Shown in pieces: positions 53,781 to 63,098 of a DNA stretch of 64,000 nucleotides. The notes under the pieces were generated by a model, which saw only the letters and a program-made list of their open reading frames with translations, did not search any database and had not been told where the DNA came from. The position numbers and the translations under genes are program-made. Position 1 is the first letter of the stretch; each line of letters begins with the position of its first letter. Origin of the DNA: Hyphomonadaceae bacterium UKL13-1 (GTDB lineage: Bacteria > Pseudomonadota > Alphaproteobacteria > Caulobacterales > Aquidulcibacteraceae); NCBI GenBank assembly GCA_001602435.1, contig CP012156.1, forward strand, positions 1,694,001 through 1,758,000, read 5' to 3'.

Positions 53781-54404
53781 ATGTTTCTATTGGTTGGGCT
53801 CGGCAATCCCGGTGCCAAATATGCCAAGAACCGGCACAATATCGGCTTCATGGCCGTGGATGAGATCGCGCGGCACTATAATTTTGGTGCTGAACGCAGC
53901 CGCCTGCAGGGCCTGGCGCGTGAAGGCGTGATCGAGACCGAGGCGGGCCCGCAAAAAATCATTCTGGTAAAACCCCAGACCTTCATGAATGAGAGTGGCC
54001 GCTGTGTCGGTGGCTTCATGACCTTCCACAAAATCCCCATCGCCAAAGTCATTGTCTATTATGACGAGGTAGAGCTCACGCCCGGCCGATGTCGGATCAA
54101 GGTTGGCGGCGGCACGGCGGGCCATAATGGCCTGCGCTCCATCGTCTCCCAGTCTGGCGCGGGCTTTAAGCGCGTGCGGCTTGGCGTAGGCCATCCGGGA
54201 CGCGAAAAGATGTTGAGCCATGTGCTGGATGATTTCTCCAGCTCTGAGTTCACGTGGGTGGATACTTTGTGCGACGCGGTGGCCCGCACAACCCCTCTGA
54301 TCTTGGAGGACAAGCACGATGCTTTCCAGACCAAGGTCTCAACCCTTGCCCCTCCCCCGCCTGTGCCGGCTTGGCTGCGCGGTGGTTCGGGTGACGCGAG
54401 CTAG
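53781..54404 (+). CDS. pth: Peptidyl-tRNA hydrolase
   Basis: Releases peptides from prematurely dropped peptidyl-tRNA. At 207 residues, it has VGLGNPGAKYAKNRHNIGF with Asn9 and catalytic His19, KPQTFMNESG, and VYYDEVELTPGR with the catalytic Asp region, and GHNGLRSI. A proline-rich C-terminal extension (about 185-207) is longer than in E. coli. It follows rplY, as in many bacteria. Confidence 0.96.
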   Translation: MFLLVGLGNPGAKYAKNRHNIGFMAVDEIARHYNFGAERSRLQGLAREGVIETEAGPQKIILVKPQTFMNESGRCVGGFMTFHKIPIAKVIVYYDEVELTPGRCRIKVGGGTAGHNGLRSIVSQSGAGFKRVRLGVGHPGREKMLSHVLDDFSSSEFTWVDTLCDAVARTTPLILEDKHDAFQTKVSTLAPPPPVPAWLRGGSGDAS

Positions 54405-54492
54405 GCAAGAGCTTTTCTACATCCCAGACATCTTGCGAGATAAAACTTAGTGGGTATGAGTTTCATATGCCAACGTGAGGATGTATCGCATC

Positions 54493-55212
54493 ATGCCTAT
54501 TTTGATCTTGTCTCTCATCATTCAGGTGACTTTGATCATACATGTCATCCGAACTGGACGACCCACTTGGTGGATATTCTTGATTCTCTTTGCGCCGGGT
54601 ATTGGCTCGACCATCTATGTCTTGCTTGAAATCTTGCCCAATACCGGCATTTTTTCAACTGTACGCAAGGCTGAGCAAAAGGTGATCAAGGCCTTGGACC
54701 CGACGCGGGAATTACGGGCCGCTCAGGAAGCCTTTGACCTGACTCCAACCGTCGGCAATCGTCTTCGTCTAGCCCATGCCAGCGTGGAGATGGGGGATTT
54801 TGCCAATGCCGAAATGCTCTATCGGGACTGCCTAGAAGGACAATTTGTCGACGACCCCACCGCCCTTCTGGGCCATGCGCGCACGTTGGTCGAACTTGGT
54901 CGTCACAAGGAAGCAATTGAACGGATCAACCAATTGCGTGTTTTTGGCCGCGAGGGTCCAGCTGAGGCCCTGGTCTTCGCGCGTGCTGCGGAAGCTCTGG
55001 GGCAAAATGAGGATGCAGAGGAAGCCTATGCCTTTGCCGCACCGCGCATCCCGACCCTAGAAGCCCAAGCCCGCTATATCCGCTTTCTGCGTCTTGTCGG
55101 TAAAGACGTCGACGCCACGCGCGAGTTGCAAGAGTTCGACGTGCGCTTGTCTCGCGTTCCTCGCCATTTTCAGGCAGACGCGCGCAAGTGGCGGACGTTG
55201 GCAATTGCTTGA
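54493..55212 (+). CDS. Membrane-anchored TPR protein
   Basis: A 239-residue protein. GTGAGG at 54475-54480 fits ATG 54493 as start (spacing 12); ATG 54481 is the alternative. Two membrane segments come first (about residues 2-20 and 30-50, with the IFLILFAPGIGSTIYVL pattern seen in PLDc_N-like membrane modules). TPR-like helical repeats follow (RLAHASVEMGDFANAEMLYR, ALLGHARTLVELGRHKEAIE, AARAEALGQNEDAEEAY-like). No function is known. It lies between pth and ychF on the same strand. Confidence 0.8.
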   Translation: MPILILSLIIQVTLIIHVIRTGRPTWWIFLILFAPGIGSTIYVLLEILPNTGIFSTVRKAEQKVIKALDPTRELRAAQEAFDLTPTVGNRLRLAHASVEMGDFANAEMLYRDCLEGQFVDDPTALLGHARTLVELGRHKEAIERINQLRVFGREGPAEALVFARAAEALGQNEDAEEAYAFAAPRIPTLEAQARYIRFLRLVGKDVDATRELQEFDVRLSRVPRHFQADARKWRTLAIA

Positions 55213-55318
55213 GCCCTGCCATTGATGGGTGCTTTTGGGCGGCAAACTGTCTAAGACACGGCACGCTTTTCTCGCGCGGTTCTAGCGCGCGCCATCCTAG
55301 TTACGAAAGACCGCCATC

Positions 55319-56416
55319 ATGGGATTCAAATGTGGCATCGTGGGCCTGCCCAATGTTGGCAAGTCCACTCTGTTTAATGCTCTCACCAAGACGGCAGCCG
55401 CACAGGCCGCCAATTATCCGTTTTGTACGATTGAACCCAATGTGGGCGAAGTGGCCGTGCCAGAGCCGCGCTTGAACGCCTTGGCTGCTATTGCAAGCTC
55501 CAAGGAAATTATCCCAGCGCGCATGAATTTCGTCGATATTGCGGGTCTTGTGCGCGGTGCCTCTAAGGGCGAAGGCTTGGGCAACCAGTTTCTCGCCAAC
55601 ATCCGCGAGTGCGATGCCATCACCTATGTCACCCGCTGTTTTGTCGATGATGATATCACCCATGTCGAAGGCCGCATCGACCCCCTCGCCGATCTTGAAA
55701 CGGTCGAGACCGAATTGATGCTGGCGGATTTGGAAAGCTTGGAAAAGCGCATTCCCAATCTCGAGAAAAAAGCTAAGCAGAGCGACAAGGATGCTAAGCT
55801 GACGCTGGAATTGTGCATTGAAGCCAAAAAGCTGCTCGATGAAGGCAAGCCGGCACGCTTGTTTGTGCCCGCCAAGGAAGACCAAAAAGCTTACGACATG
55901 TTGCAGTTGCTGACGGCAAAGCCCGTCCTCTATGTCTGCAATGTGGACGAAGCCTCGGCTGCGACAGGGAACGAATACTCGGCGAAAGTCGAAGCCTATG
56001 CCCAAGCGCATAAGGCAACGGCTGTTGTTATTTGCGCGCAGATGGAAGCCGAGCTCGCAGCCCTCGACGATGAAGAGGCCGCAGAATATCTCGAAGCCGC
56101 AGGCTTGGATGAGCCGGGCCTCAATAAACTGATCCGCTCGGGCTATGGCCTCTTAGGCCTGCAAACCTATTTCACGGTCGGGCCCAAAGAAGCACGCGCT
56201 TGGACCATTCATCGCGGCTGGACAGCACCTAAGTCCGCTGGCGTCATCCATGGCGACTTTGAAAAGGGCTTTATCCGCGCCGAAACCATCGCCTATGAGG
56301 ACTATGTCTCCTTCAAGGGTGAAAGCGGCGCGAAAGAAGCGGGCAAAATGCGCTTGGAAGGCAAGGAATATATTGTGAAAGACGGCGATGTCATGCATTT
56401 CCGCTTCACGTCCTAA
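55319..56416 (+). CDS. ychF: Redox-regulated ATPase YchF (Obg-like)
   Basis: A 365-residue Obg-family ATPase associated with ribosomes and stress response. P-loop GLPNVGKST (residues 9-17), FCTIEPNVG (switch I), [17 protein letters not shown] (G3), NVDE in place of the GTP-specific NKxD, a coiled-coil insertion (about 125-205) and the C-terminal TGS domain. Length equals the family norm. It sits 106 bp after the TPR gene. Confidence 0.97.
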   Translation: MGFKCGIVGLPNVGKSTLFNALTKTAAAQAANYPFCTIEPNVGEVAVPEPRLNALAAIASSKEIIPARMNFVDIAGLVRGASKGEGLGNQFLANIRECDAITYVTRCFVDDDITHVEGRIDPLADLETVETELMLADLESLEKRIPNLEKKAKQSDKDAKLTLELCIEAKKLLDEGKPARLFVPAKEDQKAYDMLQLLTAKPVLYVCNVDEASAATGNEYSAKVEAYAQAHKATAVVICAQMEAELAALDDEEAAEYLEAAGLDEPGLNKLIRSGYGLLGLQTYFTVGPKEARAWTIHRGWTAPKSAGVIHGDFEKGFIRAETIAYEDYVSFKGESGAKEAGKMRLEGKEYIVKDGDVMHFRFTS

Positions 56417-56424
56417 AGCGTGCT

Positions 56425-57261
56425 TTAGCGGGCGCGGTCTGCCGCAATAGCTGCCACCAATACATCGCGCCAAACCTTGTAGCCTGCCTCAGACGGGTGC
56501 AGCCCGTCATAGAACAGGGCACTGTTCTGAGCCCCCTCGGCCGTGAGGAAGTGCGGATAGAGGTCTACGAACGTCAGATAGGCTTTCTGCGCATCCTGTT
56601 CGGCAAAGGCTTTGAGTTCGCGATTGACGGGGATGACCACATCCTTGGTGCGAGACACCTCTTGGGTTGGCATGAGGGATTGCAGGATGATGCGGGCCTT
56701 GGGTTGGCGCGCATGGACACTGGCGACCAGCGCTTTGACCCCGGCGACAATACTGGCATCGGCTGGGGTTTCACTCGCCCATGAATTATTGATCCCGGCC
56801 AGAATGACCACATAATCCGGCTTCAAACTCTTATGATCCAATTGGCCGAGGCCGCCTTGGCGCTTGGGCTGGATCCGGTAGAGCATATGCTCAATCCGGT
56901 CGCCGGAAATGCCTAGATTAATGGCTTTAAGGCTAGGGTCGCTGCCAGCAAAGGTCGCATCCCAAACGCTCCGGCCATTCTTGATGCCGGGAAACCACAA
57001 ATTCTCGCCCATCAGGAAAAAGTCGGTGATGGAATCGCCCAAAAACACAAGGCGGTACTGAGACAGGCCTTGCTTGTCGGCCAATTGGCTTTCCATCGTG
57101 GCCAAGCGGTTCTGCCAATATTCTACACGGGCTTCAGGTTTGGCGGCCTTAAACTGCGCTTGGGCCAGTTGTGGGGCAGCCAGCAAAAGCACTGGCAGAC
57201 ACATCAGCCCGAACAAACGAAAAAAGCTGGAAGTGCCGGTAGCGCGCAGATTGCCTGTCAA
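56425..57261 (-). CDS. Secreted SGNH/GDSL hydrolase
   Basis: Start chosen at TTG 57261, which has AGAGGA seven bases upstream and yields 278 residues beginning just before a signal peptide (about residues 11-36, ending LAQAQ). The longer frame to 57312 overlaps the neighbour and lacks a site. Block I is FLGDSITDFF (Ser77); then GISGDRIEHMLYR, GINN and DGLHPSEAGY carry the Gly, Asn and Asp-His of SGNH enzymes. It resembles the PAF-acetylhydrolase-like branch. A periplasmic or secreted esterase acting on acetylated sugars or lipids is likely. Confidence 0.88.
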   Translation of the reverse strand: MTGNLRATGTSSFFRLFGLMCLPVLLLAAPQLAQAQFKAAKPEARVEYWQNRLATMESQLADKQGLSQYRLVFLGDSITDFFLMGENLWFPGIKNGRSVWDATFAGSDPSLKAINLGISGDRIEHMLYRIQPKRQGGLGQLDHKSLKPDYVVILAGINNSWASETPADASIVAGVKALVASVHARQPKARIILQSLMPTQEVSRTKDVVIPVNRELKAFAEQDAQKAYLTFVDLYPHFLTAEGAQNSALFYDGLHPSEAGYKVWRDVLVAAIAADRAR

Positions 57262-57283
57262 GATTATTTCCTCTCGATCGGGA

Positions 57284-58261
57284 TTAGCCCCGATAAATGT
57301 TGTGCTCACCACCCACTAAACTGGAGAGCAATTGGAGCTCCACTTCGCGACGGCGATAGTCCACGACCAATGTCTCCACTTGGCTTAGAATGTCCATGCC
57401 AACCAACATGGCAGGCGTGCTCTCAAGGCCCCAGAGCTTAAACACAGGCGCATCGGCTGCGACCACCGTTAACCGGCGGATATTGAGGCCAATGAGATTG
57501 AACTCTGGCAGATTGGCCCACACCCCGTTGAGTTGTTGGTTCGTGACGCCCAAGATGATTGGGGCTTCTTCAGGCCGAGTTCTGCGTCTTGCCCGAGCGC
57601 TGAGCGCATTCAGCATGGCCATATTGATGATGGTGGTATCCCCGCCCGTGTCGAGAATGCACTTGGACCGCAAATTGCCGACGCGCCCTTCAGCCTCAAT
57701 CAACAATCCATGGCGTAGCTTTACCCCGACAGAGATTGGTAGTTTGCGTGGCCGCCTCGACGTAGCTGGCTCTAGATCAACGGTTTTCCGGCTGAAATTG
57801 AACCGCACCCGGCGATTGGCAAACATATCCATGCCAAGGATACCATCGAGCTTATCCAAGGCAGGCGCGTCAATAATGGCGACCGTTAGATTATTGGAGA
57901 CGCTACGCCCGGTTTCGATCTGGCCGACCTTGGCAAAATGGGCCTGACTGGAGCCCGTCACACCGTGCACCGTCCGCATCGGCAATTCTGAAAGCTCCAA
58001 AGCCTTAGCGACTCGCGGGCTCAAGACAGAGGTATTGGAGCCAGTATCGACAACAAATTTGAAGGGGCCCTTACCGTTCAGCTTCACTTCGGCCGTTGGG
58101 CGACCATAAAGATCGATCCAAGTCTGCAGCGTGACGATCGGGGTTTGGCCTGTGACCGTGACGGTTTCAGTTGCAGCAGGTGTTGCCTTTTGTGCCCAAG
58201 CCGGACCTGCCAGACCAAAACCAAGAAGACTGGTGACTAAGTCGCGACGTTGAAGTGCCAT
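57284..58261 (-). CDS. Retropepsin-like aspartyl protease, exported
   Basis: A 325-residue protein with two pepsin-type half-domains fused in one chain: DTG at residues 72-74 (FVVDTGSNTS) and at 204-206 (ILDTGGDTT), each with a flap-like Gly region and an ILGMD or LVGMD strand. The N-terminus QRRDLVTSLLGFGLAG with a cut near AWA looks like a Tat-type signal. Single-chain bacterial proteases of this kind are poorly studied. It lies 22 bp before the SGNH hydrolase on the same strand, so the pair may be co-expressed. Confidence 0.85.
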   Translation of the reverse strand: MALQRRDLVTSLLGFGLAGPAWAQKATPAATETVTVTGQTPIVTLQTWIDLYGRPTAEVKLNGKGPFKFVVDTGSNTSVLSPRVAKALELSELPMRTVHGVTGSSQAHFAKVGQIETGRSVSNNLTVAIIDAPALDKLDGILGMDMFANRRVRFNFSRKTVDLEPATSRRPRKLPISVGVKLRHGLLIEAEGRVGNLRSKCILDTGGDTTIINMAMLNALSARARRRTRPEEAPIILGVTNQQLNGVWANLPEFNLIGLNIRRLTVVAADAPVFKLWGLESTPAMLVGMDILSQVETLVVDYRRREVELQLLSSLVGGEHNIYRG

Positions 58262-58357
58262 GCCTTACCCCTTTGGTTCGTCCTAGACGACACAACCAAG
58301 ATCATGAACCAGTTTAGCAAAAAGGGAAGCCTCAATTCCCTCACGCCTGGCAAAGGC

Positions 58358-59242
58358 TTAGCTGACAGCCCGCCTGCCAAAGCCGCCTGTAGCCGGCAAA
58401 GCTTGGCCATGGCGTGGCGCAGTCCCCGCCGCTGGGCCAGCCTCGATGCGCAGGAGCAGGACTGGATTGGGGTCGATGAGGCCGCGATCACGCAGCCGCA
58501 CCCGCACATAATCATGATCAGGGACATAGAGCGGCATATCATCGAAGATGGGCGGCCCATGCAAAATCAAGAAGTCCGTAACGGCCAGGACACGCTTTTC
58601 TACCTCCGCCTGCGGTAAAATAGAGGGCACTGTTTCAAGCTCGCGACCAAAAAACGGTGCGAGACCTTTGGAATGATAGATCAGGCTTGGCACACCTTGC
58701 GGGCTCGCTGGCCCCTCAAAACTTCGCCACGCCAACCAATGACTGACTTTGATTTCAGGGATAGTCAGACGCAAAGCCGCCCGCTGAAAGGCTTGGGGCT
58801 CAATGCTGACTTCTCCTGTCTTCCAGATGATTTCTTCAGCGGGGACAATCGAAATCAAAGCCGCTGCAACCATGCTGACGGCAGCGGCGATAGCCAGTGC
58901 TTCGGCAGGGTGGTTTGCGTCTTGCTCTGAGCGCACAACGACATGGGCGTGGATTCTCGGAAAGTTTGAACGCAAACCGAACCAAGCCGGACAAACCAAG
59001 TCCAGCGCTTCGCGTGACTCAAGATTGGGCTGGCCGGGATGCAGATGCACGGAGATGACATTGGGGCCAACCGCCAAAAAGCAGGGTCCCCCTTCCCCAC
59101 CTTCTGCAAAGCCGCCAGCCCGCACAACGCGCAGTTTGGACATCAGCGACGGGAAAAGGCCGCTCAACCTCGCCAAGATTTGGTCGTGGGCAAAGTCAAC
59201 GCTATGAGTCAAAGGCAGAAAGGCGACAAATCGTTCACGCAT
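58358..59242 (-). CDS. Hypothetical protein, possibly DUF4261-like
   Basis: A 294-residue protein from ATG 59242 (GGGAG eight bases upstream). No signal peptide; residues about 135-160 are hydrophobic (AAAVSMVAAALISIVP) but more like a buried helix. The layout (HAHVVV, a central Ala-rich helix, EEIIWKTGEVSI, GLAPFFGRELETV) recalls DUF4261-type proteins, a tentative resemblance made by eye. The C-terminus is Pro/Ala/Gly-rich. It stands alone, 96 bp upstream of the convergent-side protease start region. Confidence 0.6.
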   Translation of the reverse strand: MRERFVAFLPLTHSVDFAHDQILARLSGLFPSLMSKLRVVRAGGFAEGGEGGPCFLAVGPNVISVHLHPGQPNLESREALDLVCPAWFGLRSNFPRIHAHVVVRSEQDANHPAEALAIAAAVSMVAAALISIVPAEEIIWKTGEVSIEPQAFQRAALRLTIPEIKVSHWLAWRSFEGPASPQGVPSLIYHSKGLAPFFGRELETVPSILPQAEVEKRVLAVTDFLILHGPPIFDDMPLYVPDHDYVRVRLRDRGLIDPNPVLLLRIEAGPAAGTAPRHGQALPATGGFGRRAVS

Positions 59243-59443
59243 CTTGATGGCTCCCACGTGCTGAACGAACCCGAAAAGTTCTCTCGCGAAGTGGGTTGGA
59301 TGATGACGTAAGCCCCAGTCGCCATCCCAACCAGCGGATAGTATGGCTGCGACCGCTTACAAAGGTCCTAAAGCCCCAGGTAAAATGCTATCAAAACCAC
59401 CGGAAATTAAGGGCTTTCGCAGCCTGAATCAGCCAGAACAGCC

Positions 59444-60859
59444 CTAAGCCAACGCTTCTCGCAAACTTGTGATATCGGCAAGCTTTTGATGAAAACCTGA
59501 CCAATCGTCATCTTCTGCAATTTTGGCCCATAAGGCCTCCACTTCCTCAATCACCAAGCTTACGGGCTCGGCCCCTTGGAAATAGGGGTGGCTCAAGCGA
59601 TCTGGTCGCTCGGGTTGAAAGCGGTCGAGCCATTTGAACCACGCTTGGAAATCTTCGCCCTTGTAATCGTCAGCCCGCGGGCCAGCCAATGCGCGCGCTT
59701 CACTGACAAGGCCACCAAACCAATCGTGGAAAAAGCCGTCCCACGACACGCCCGATCGCGCCATAAACGCAAACATGGCGTCCAGCATGGTGCGGTTGTC
59801 GTCGGGCTCTGCCGCAAACTGCAGGCCAAGGCGGCGCAAAAGCGCGGCCTGCTGGGCTTGGGCAAAGGCGGGTGGATAAGCACGGACAGCCTCGGTCAAA
59901 CTGTCCAGCTCGCCAATCGGTGTGAGGGCCCCAGCCAATTGTTTGAGGTTCCACAGGCCTGCTTCGGGCTGGCGGCCATAGGCGTAAAGGCCAGTCTGAT
60001 CGAAATAGGCCGCCGTGAAGTTTCCGTCTGCCACTGGTAAAAACCGCCACGGGCCATAATCAAAGCTCTCGCCGGTCACATTCATATTGTCGGTATTGAG
60101 AACCCCATGCACAAAACCAGCAGCCATCCAACCAGCGACCATGTCTGCCGTGGCAAGCGCCACGTCGCGTACGAGGCCTGCCGCGCGTTCTGGGCCGTCT
60201 AGCGCCTGTAAGTGGGGATAATAAACAGCCGCACAATGATCGACCAAGGCGGTCAAGCGCTCGGGCGCATCGAGAAAGGCATGGCGCTGAAAGGTGCCGA
60301 AGCGGACATGGCTATGCTGAAGGCGCACCAAAACGGCCGAGCGCGTGGGGGAAGGTTCGTCGGAGCGGATCAGATTTTCACCGGTTTCAATCAGGCTTAA
60401 GGCCTTGGACGTGGGGACGCCTTGGGCTTCCAGCATGCGGGCTGCCAAAACCTCACGCACCCCGCCTTTCAAGGTGAGACGGCCATCGCCTTGTCGCGAC
60501 CACGGCGTCTGACCAGAGCCCTTGGTGCCTAAGTCAAGCAAGCGACCCTTTTGATCGCGGAGCTGACCAAACAGAAAGCCCCGCCCATCGCCCAATTGCG
60601 GATTATAGGTGCGAAACTGATGGCCGTGATAGCGCATGGCCACGGGCGGCTGGGCCATATTGGGCAAAGTCTCAAAGCGGCCAAAATGGGCAACCCATTC
60701 GTCGTCGCTTAAAGTCTCAAGGCCGACACTTTCCGCCGCGCGCTGATCGCGCCAGACAAGGCGGTGCATCGGAAAATCAACCGCCTGAACCGGGTCACCA
60801 AACTCCGGCCCTAGGCCAAAAAACTGTGGGTCTGGCTGATAGGCGCTGGAGACCGGCAT
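59444..60859 (-). CDS. selO: Protein adenylyltransferase SelO (YdiU)
   Basis: A 471-residue pseudokinase that transfers AMP to Ser/Thr/Tyr of redox proteins in studied homologues. I start at MPVSSAYQ (ATG 60859), which shares one base with the cobT stop (TGATG), indicating coupling. Motifs are YHGHQFRTYNPQLGDGR, LKGGVREVLAARMLEA, HGVLNTDNMNVTGESFDYGP (active loop and DYGP metal site) and AYFDQTGLYAYGRQPEAG. A selenocysteine is not present at the C-terminus, as is usual for bacterial members. Confidence 0.94.
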   Translation of the reverse strand: MPVSSAYQPDPQFFGLGPEFGDPVQAVDFPMHRLVWRDQRAAESVGLETLSDDEWVAHFGRFETLPNMAQPPVAMRYHGHQFRTYNPQLGDGRGFLFGQLRDQKGRLLDLGTKGSGQTPWSRQGDGRLTLKGGVREVLAARMLEAQGVPTSKALSLIETGENLIRSDEPSPTRSAVLVRLQHSHVRFGTFQRHAFLDAPERLTALVDHCAAVYYPHLQALDGPERAAGLVRDVALATADMVAGWMAAGFVHGVLNTDNMNVTGESFDYGPWRFLPVADGNFTAAYFDQTGLYAYGRQPEAGLWNLKQLAGALTPIGELDSLTEAVRAYPPAFAQAQQAALLRRLGLQFAAEPDDNRTMLDAMFAFMARSGVSWDGFFHDWFGGLVSEARALAGPRADDYKGEDFQAWFKWLDRFQPERPDRLSHPYFQGAEPVSLVIEEVEALWAKIAEDDDWSGFHQKLADITSLREALA

Positions 60860-61896
60860 CAGTTGGCAGGCCCTGCAACGCCAGCCTCGGCAAAGGTCGC
60901 CATACCGGCATGGCAAGCAACCGCTGACTTGATGATTTGCACGGCTAGTGCGGCCCCCGTCCCCTCACCTAAGCGCATGCCGAGATCCAAGATGGGCTGC
61001 TTGCCCAAACGGGCCAACAGCGCGCGATGGCCTGGCTCTGCCGAGACATGGCCGACGATGCAATGATCCAGCGCCTCGGGGTTCATCCGGTGTAAAATCG
61101 CAGCGGCAGCGGCGACCATAAAGCCATCCAGCACCACAGGAACCCGTTGCAAGCGGGCCGCCAGAATTGCGCCCGCAATGGCTGCAAATTCGCGCCCGCC
61201 GACCCGGGCTAATACCTTTAGCGGATCGGCGCGATCCTCGCCCAAGCGCCCCACAGCAGCTTCAACGACTTCACGCTTAGCCACTAAAGCCGGGCCTTCA
61301 ACGCCCGTGCCGGGGCCTGTCCATTCGGACGCCTCGCCGCCAAACAAGGCCATAGCCAAGGCGGCTGCGACCGTGGTGTTGCCAATGCCAACTTCGCCCA
61401 GAACCAAAAGGTCCGTCCCTTCGGCCAAGACCTCCATGCCATAGGCCATCGTGGCCACACATTCCTGCTCCGTTAGAGCATCGGCCTCAACAATATCCGG
61501 TGTCGGCTTGCCCACCGCCAGATCATAGACTTTGAGCCCAGCGCCTGCTTGCTGCGCCAAGACGGAGATCGCAGCCCCACCGGCGGCCATCGCGTCAATC
61601 ATTTGGCGAGTGACTTCTTGCGGATAGGCGGAGACCCCGCGTGCGGCGACACCATGGTCGCCTGCAAACACGGCAATGATCGGTCTTGTCACCTGCGGCG
61701 GGCTTTTACCTGTCCAAGCCGACAACCAATTGCTGATATCTTCGAGGCGCCCCAAGGCGCCTGGCGGCTTGATTAATTGGCTCTCCCGCCAAGCCGTCCG
61801 GGCGCTGGCCTCCTCATCCCGACTGGGTAGGTCCTGCAACAAGGCACGGATATCATCAAAGGGCTGTTTGGGGGGCTCGCTGGCATCATGAGGCAT
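60859..61896 (-). CDS. cobT: Nicotinate-nucleotide-dimethylbenzimidazole phosphoribosyltransferase
   Basis: Activates the lower ligand base of cobalamin to alpha-ribazole phosphate. The 345 residues include the CobT blocks KPPGALGRLE, VFAGDHGVAARGVSAYPQEVT, GEVGIGNTTVAAAL and LGMRLGEGTGAALA with the catalytic glutamate. It is divergent from cobS, the next enzyme of the nucleotide-loop pathway, and is followed by selO with a one-base overlap. Confidence 0.96.
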   Translation of the reverse strand: MPHDASEPPKQPFDDIRALLQDLPSRDEEASARTAWRESQLIKPPGALGRLEDISNWLSAWTGKSPPQVTRPIIAVFAGDHGVAARGVSAYPQEVTRQMIDAMAAGGAAISVLAQQAGAGLKVYDLAVGKPTPDIVEADALTEQECVATMAYGMEVLAEGTDLLVLGEVGIGNTTVAAALAMALFGGEASEWTGPGTGVEGPALVAKREVVEAAVGRLGEDRADPLKVLARVGGREFAAIAGAILAARLQRVPVVLDGFMVAAAAAILHRMNPEALDHCIVGHVSAEPGHRALLARLGKQPILDLGMRLGEGTGAALAVQIIKSAVACHAGMATFAEAGVAGPAN

Positions 61897-62104
61897 GTGG
61901 GTGATCTAGCGCGCAATCAAGTAGCAATAAAGGCCAAGGCGATGTGGAAAAGACAGCATAGGCGGTGTTGCCTCACTGCGACTTCGGCGCCACAGTGCCA
62001 AAGCTTCACTCAGCCATTAAGTATTATCATCTCGAATTTTCAAACTGTTCGTCTACAAGGACGAAAAGACGTTCCTACAAAATAAGCCAAAGTTGAGTCG
62101 CGCC
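61897..62104. other. Divergent cobT-cobS intergenic region
   Basis: 208 bp that must hold promoters for both genes. An inverted CGTCT/AGACG repeat (about 62050-62070) is present. I looked for a cobalamin riboswitch (B12 box) and do not see one. Confidence 0.5.
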
Positions 62105-62893
62105 ATGCGCATTATTGATGACGCCAGAATTTGCTTGATATTCTTTACGCGTCTGCCGGTGACTTGGCCGGAAGACTTGCCGAGAGAGCGCATTACGCGG
62201 GCCTTTCAGGCTGCCCCTGTCGCGGGACTCGTGACCGGTATCATCGGTGCGCTGACCTATGGTCTTGCCATGTGGTTGTTCAATGGCAGCGTTCATATCG
62301 CGGCAACCTTGGCCGTTGCGTCGCAAGTTGTCACCACAGGCGCTTTCCACGAAGATGGCTTTGCCGATTTCTTTGATGGCGTCGGCGGTGGCAAGACGGT
62401 TACAGAACGCCTAGCCATCATGCGCGATTCTCGTATCGGTACCTTTGGCGGCGTCGCACTTTTGCTGGCGATCATCCTCAAAATCTTTTTGGTGGCCGAG
62501 ATTGCCCAAGCTTGGCAGGCGGGCCTGTGCCTGATCATCAGCGGGACTTTGGCCCGCACGGCGCTTGTGCATGTGATGACGCTTCTAAAGCCCGCGACCG
62601 ATGACGGCATTTCTGCTTCTGCTGGACAACCCACCGCAACCGAAGCAACGACGGCGACCGTGATTGGTGCGGTCATTGGCGGCGTCAGTGTTATCCTTGC
62701 CTTTCAATTGAGCTTCATGGGTCCCGCCATTGGCGCTGTGATTGGCACAATCTTGGGCGCTGGGGCGATTGCCTTGACGGCACGCAAGCATTTGGGCGGT
62801 CAAACGGGTGACGCCTTGGGGGCAAGTGCCATTGCAGCAGAGCTTGGGGCTTTGGCCGGGATTGTTGCCTTGATCCCGGGCTTTGTCGGCTGA
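62105..62893 (+). CDS. cobS: Adenosylcobinamide-GDP ribazoletransferase (cobalamin synthase)
   Basis: Joins adenosylcobinamide-GDP to alpha-ribazole in the membrane. From ATG 62105, 262 residues, with several membrane segments. Conserved blocks are FFTRLPVTWPE at the N-terminus, the metal-binding TTGAFHEDGFADFFDGVGGG and the MRDSRIGTFGGVAL motif. A TTG four codons upstream is possible, without a better site. The DUF1289 gene follows after 1 bp. Confidence 0.93.
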   Translation: MRIIDDARICLIFFTRLPVTWPEDLPRERITRAFQAAPVAGLVTGIIGALTYGLAMWLFNGSVHIAATLAVASQVVTTGAFHEDGFADFFDGVGGGKTVTERLAIMRDSRIGTFGGVALLLAIILKIFLVAEIAQAWQAGLCLIISGTLARTALVHVMTLLKPATDDGISASAGQPTATEATTATVIGAVIGGVSVILAFQLSFMGPAIGAVIGTILGAGAIALTARKHLGGQTGDALGASAIAAELGALAGIVALIPGFVG

Positions 62894-62894
62894 A

Positions 62895-63095
62895 ATGGCC
62901 GAACCGATCGCGACACCCTGCATCAAAGTTTGCTGTGTAGAGCCGCAATCGGGCCTCTGCCTCGGTTGTTACCGTACCTTGCCAGAGATTGCGCAATGGA
63001 TGCGCTTTACGCCGGACCAGCGCGCCGCGATCACAGAAGAATTGCCCAATCGCCGCGACAGGCTGGACCCGATTTATCAGACCCAGTCTCGCTAG
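62895..63095 (+). CDS. DUF1289 small cysteine-rich protein
   Basis: 66 residues from ATG 62895, one base after the cobS stop, so probably coupled to it. The DUF1289 pattern is clear: PCIKVCCVEPQSGLCLGCYR with four to five cysteines (likely zinc-binding), then TLPEIAQWMRFTPDQRAAI. Function unknown. cobS and DUF1289 being adjacent is probably just operon packing. It converges on argS, 3 bp apart. Confidence 0.88.
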   Translation: MAEPIATPCIKVCCVEPQSGLCLGCYRTLPEIAQWMRFTPDQRAAITEELPNRRDRLDPIYQTQSR

Positions 63096-63098
63096 AGA

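Noticed and set aside
61897..62104. Cobalamin riboswitch between cobT and cobS
   Set aside because: The context invites one, but no B12-box or matching helices are visible on either strand.
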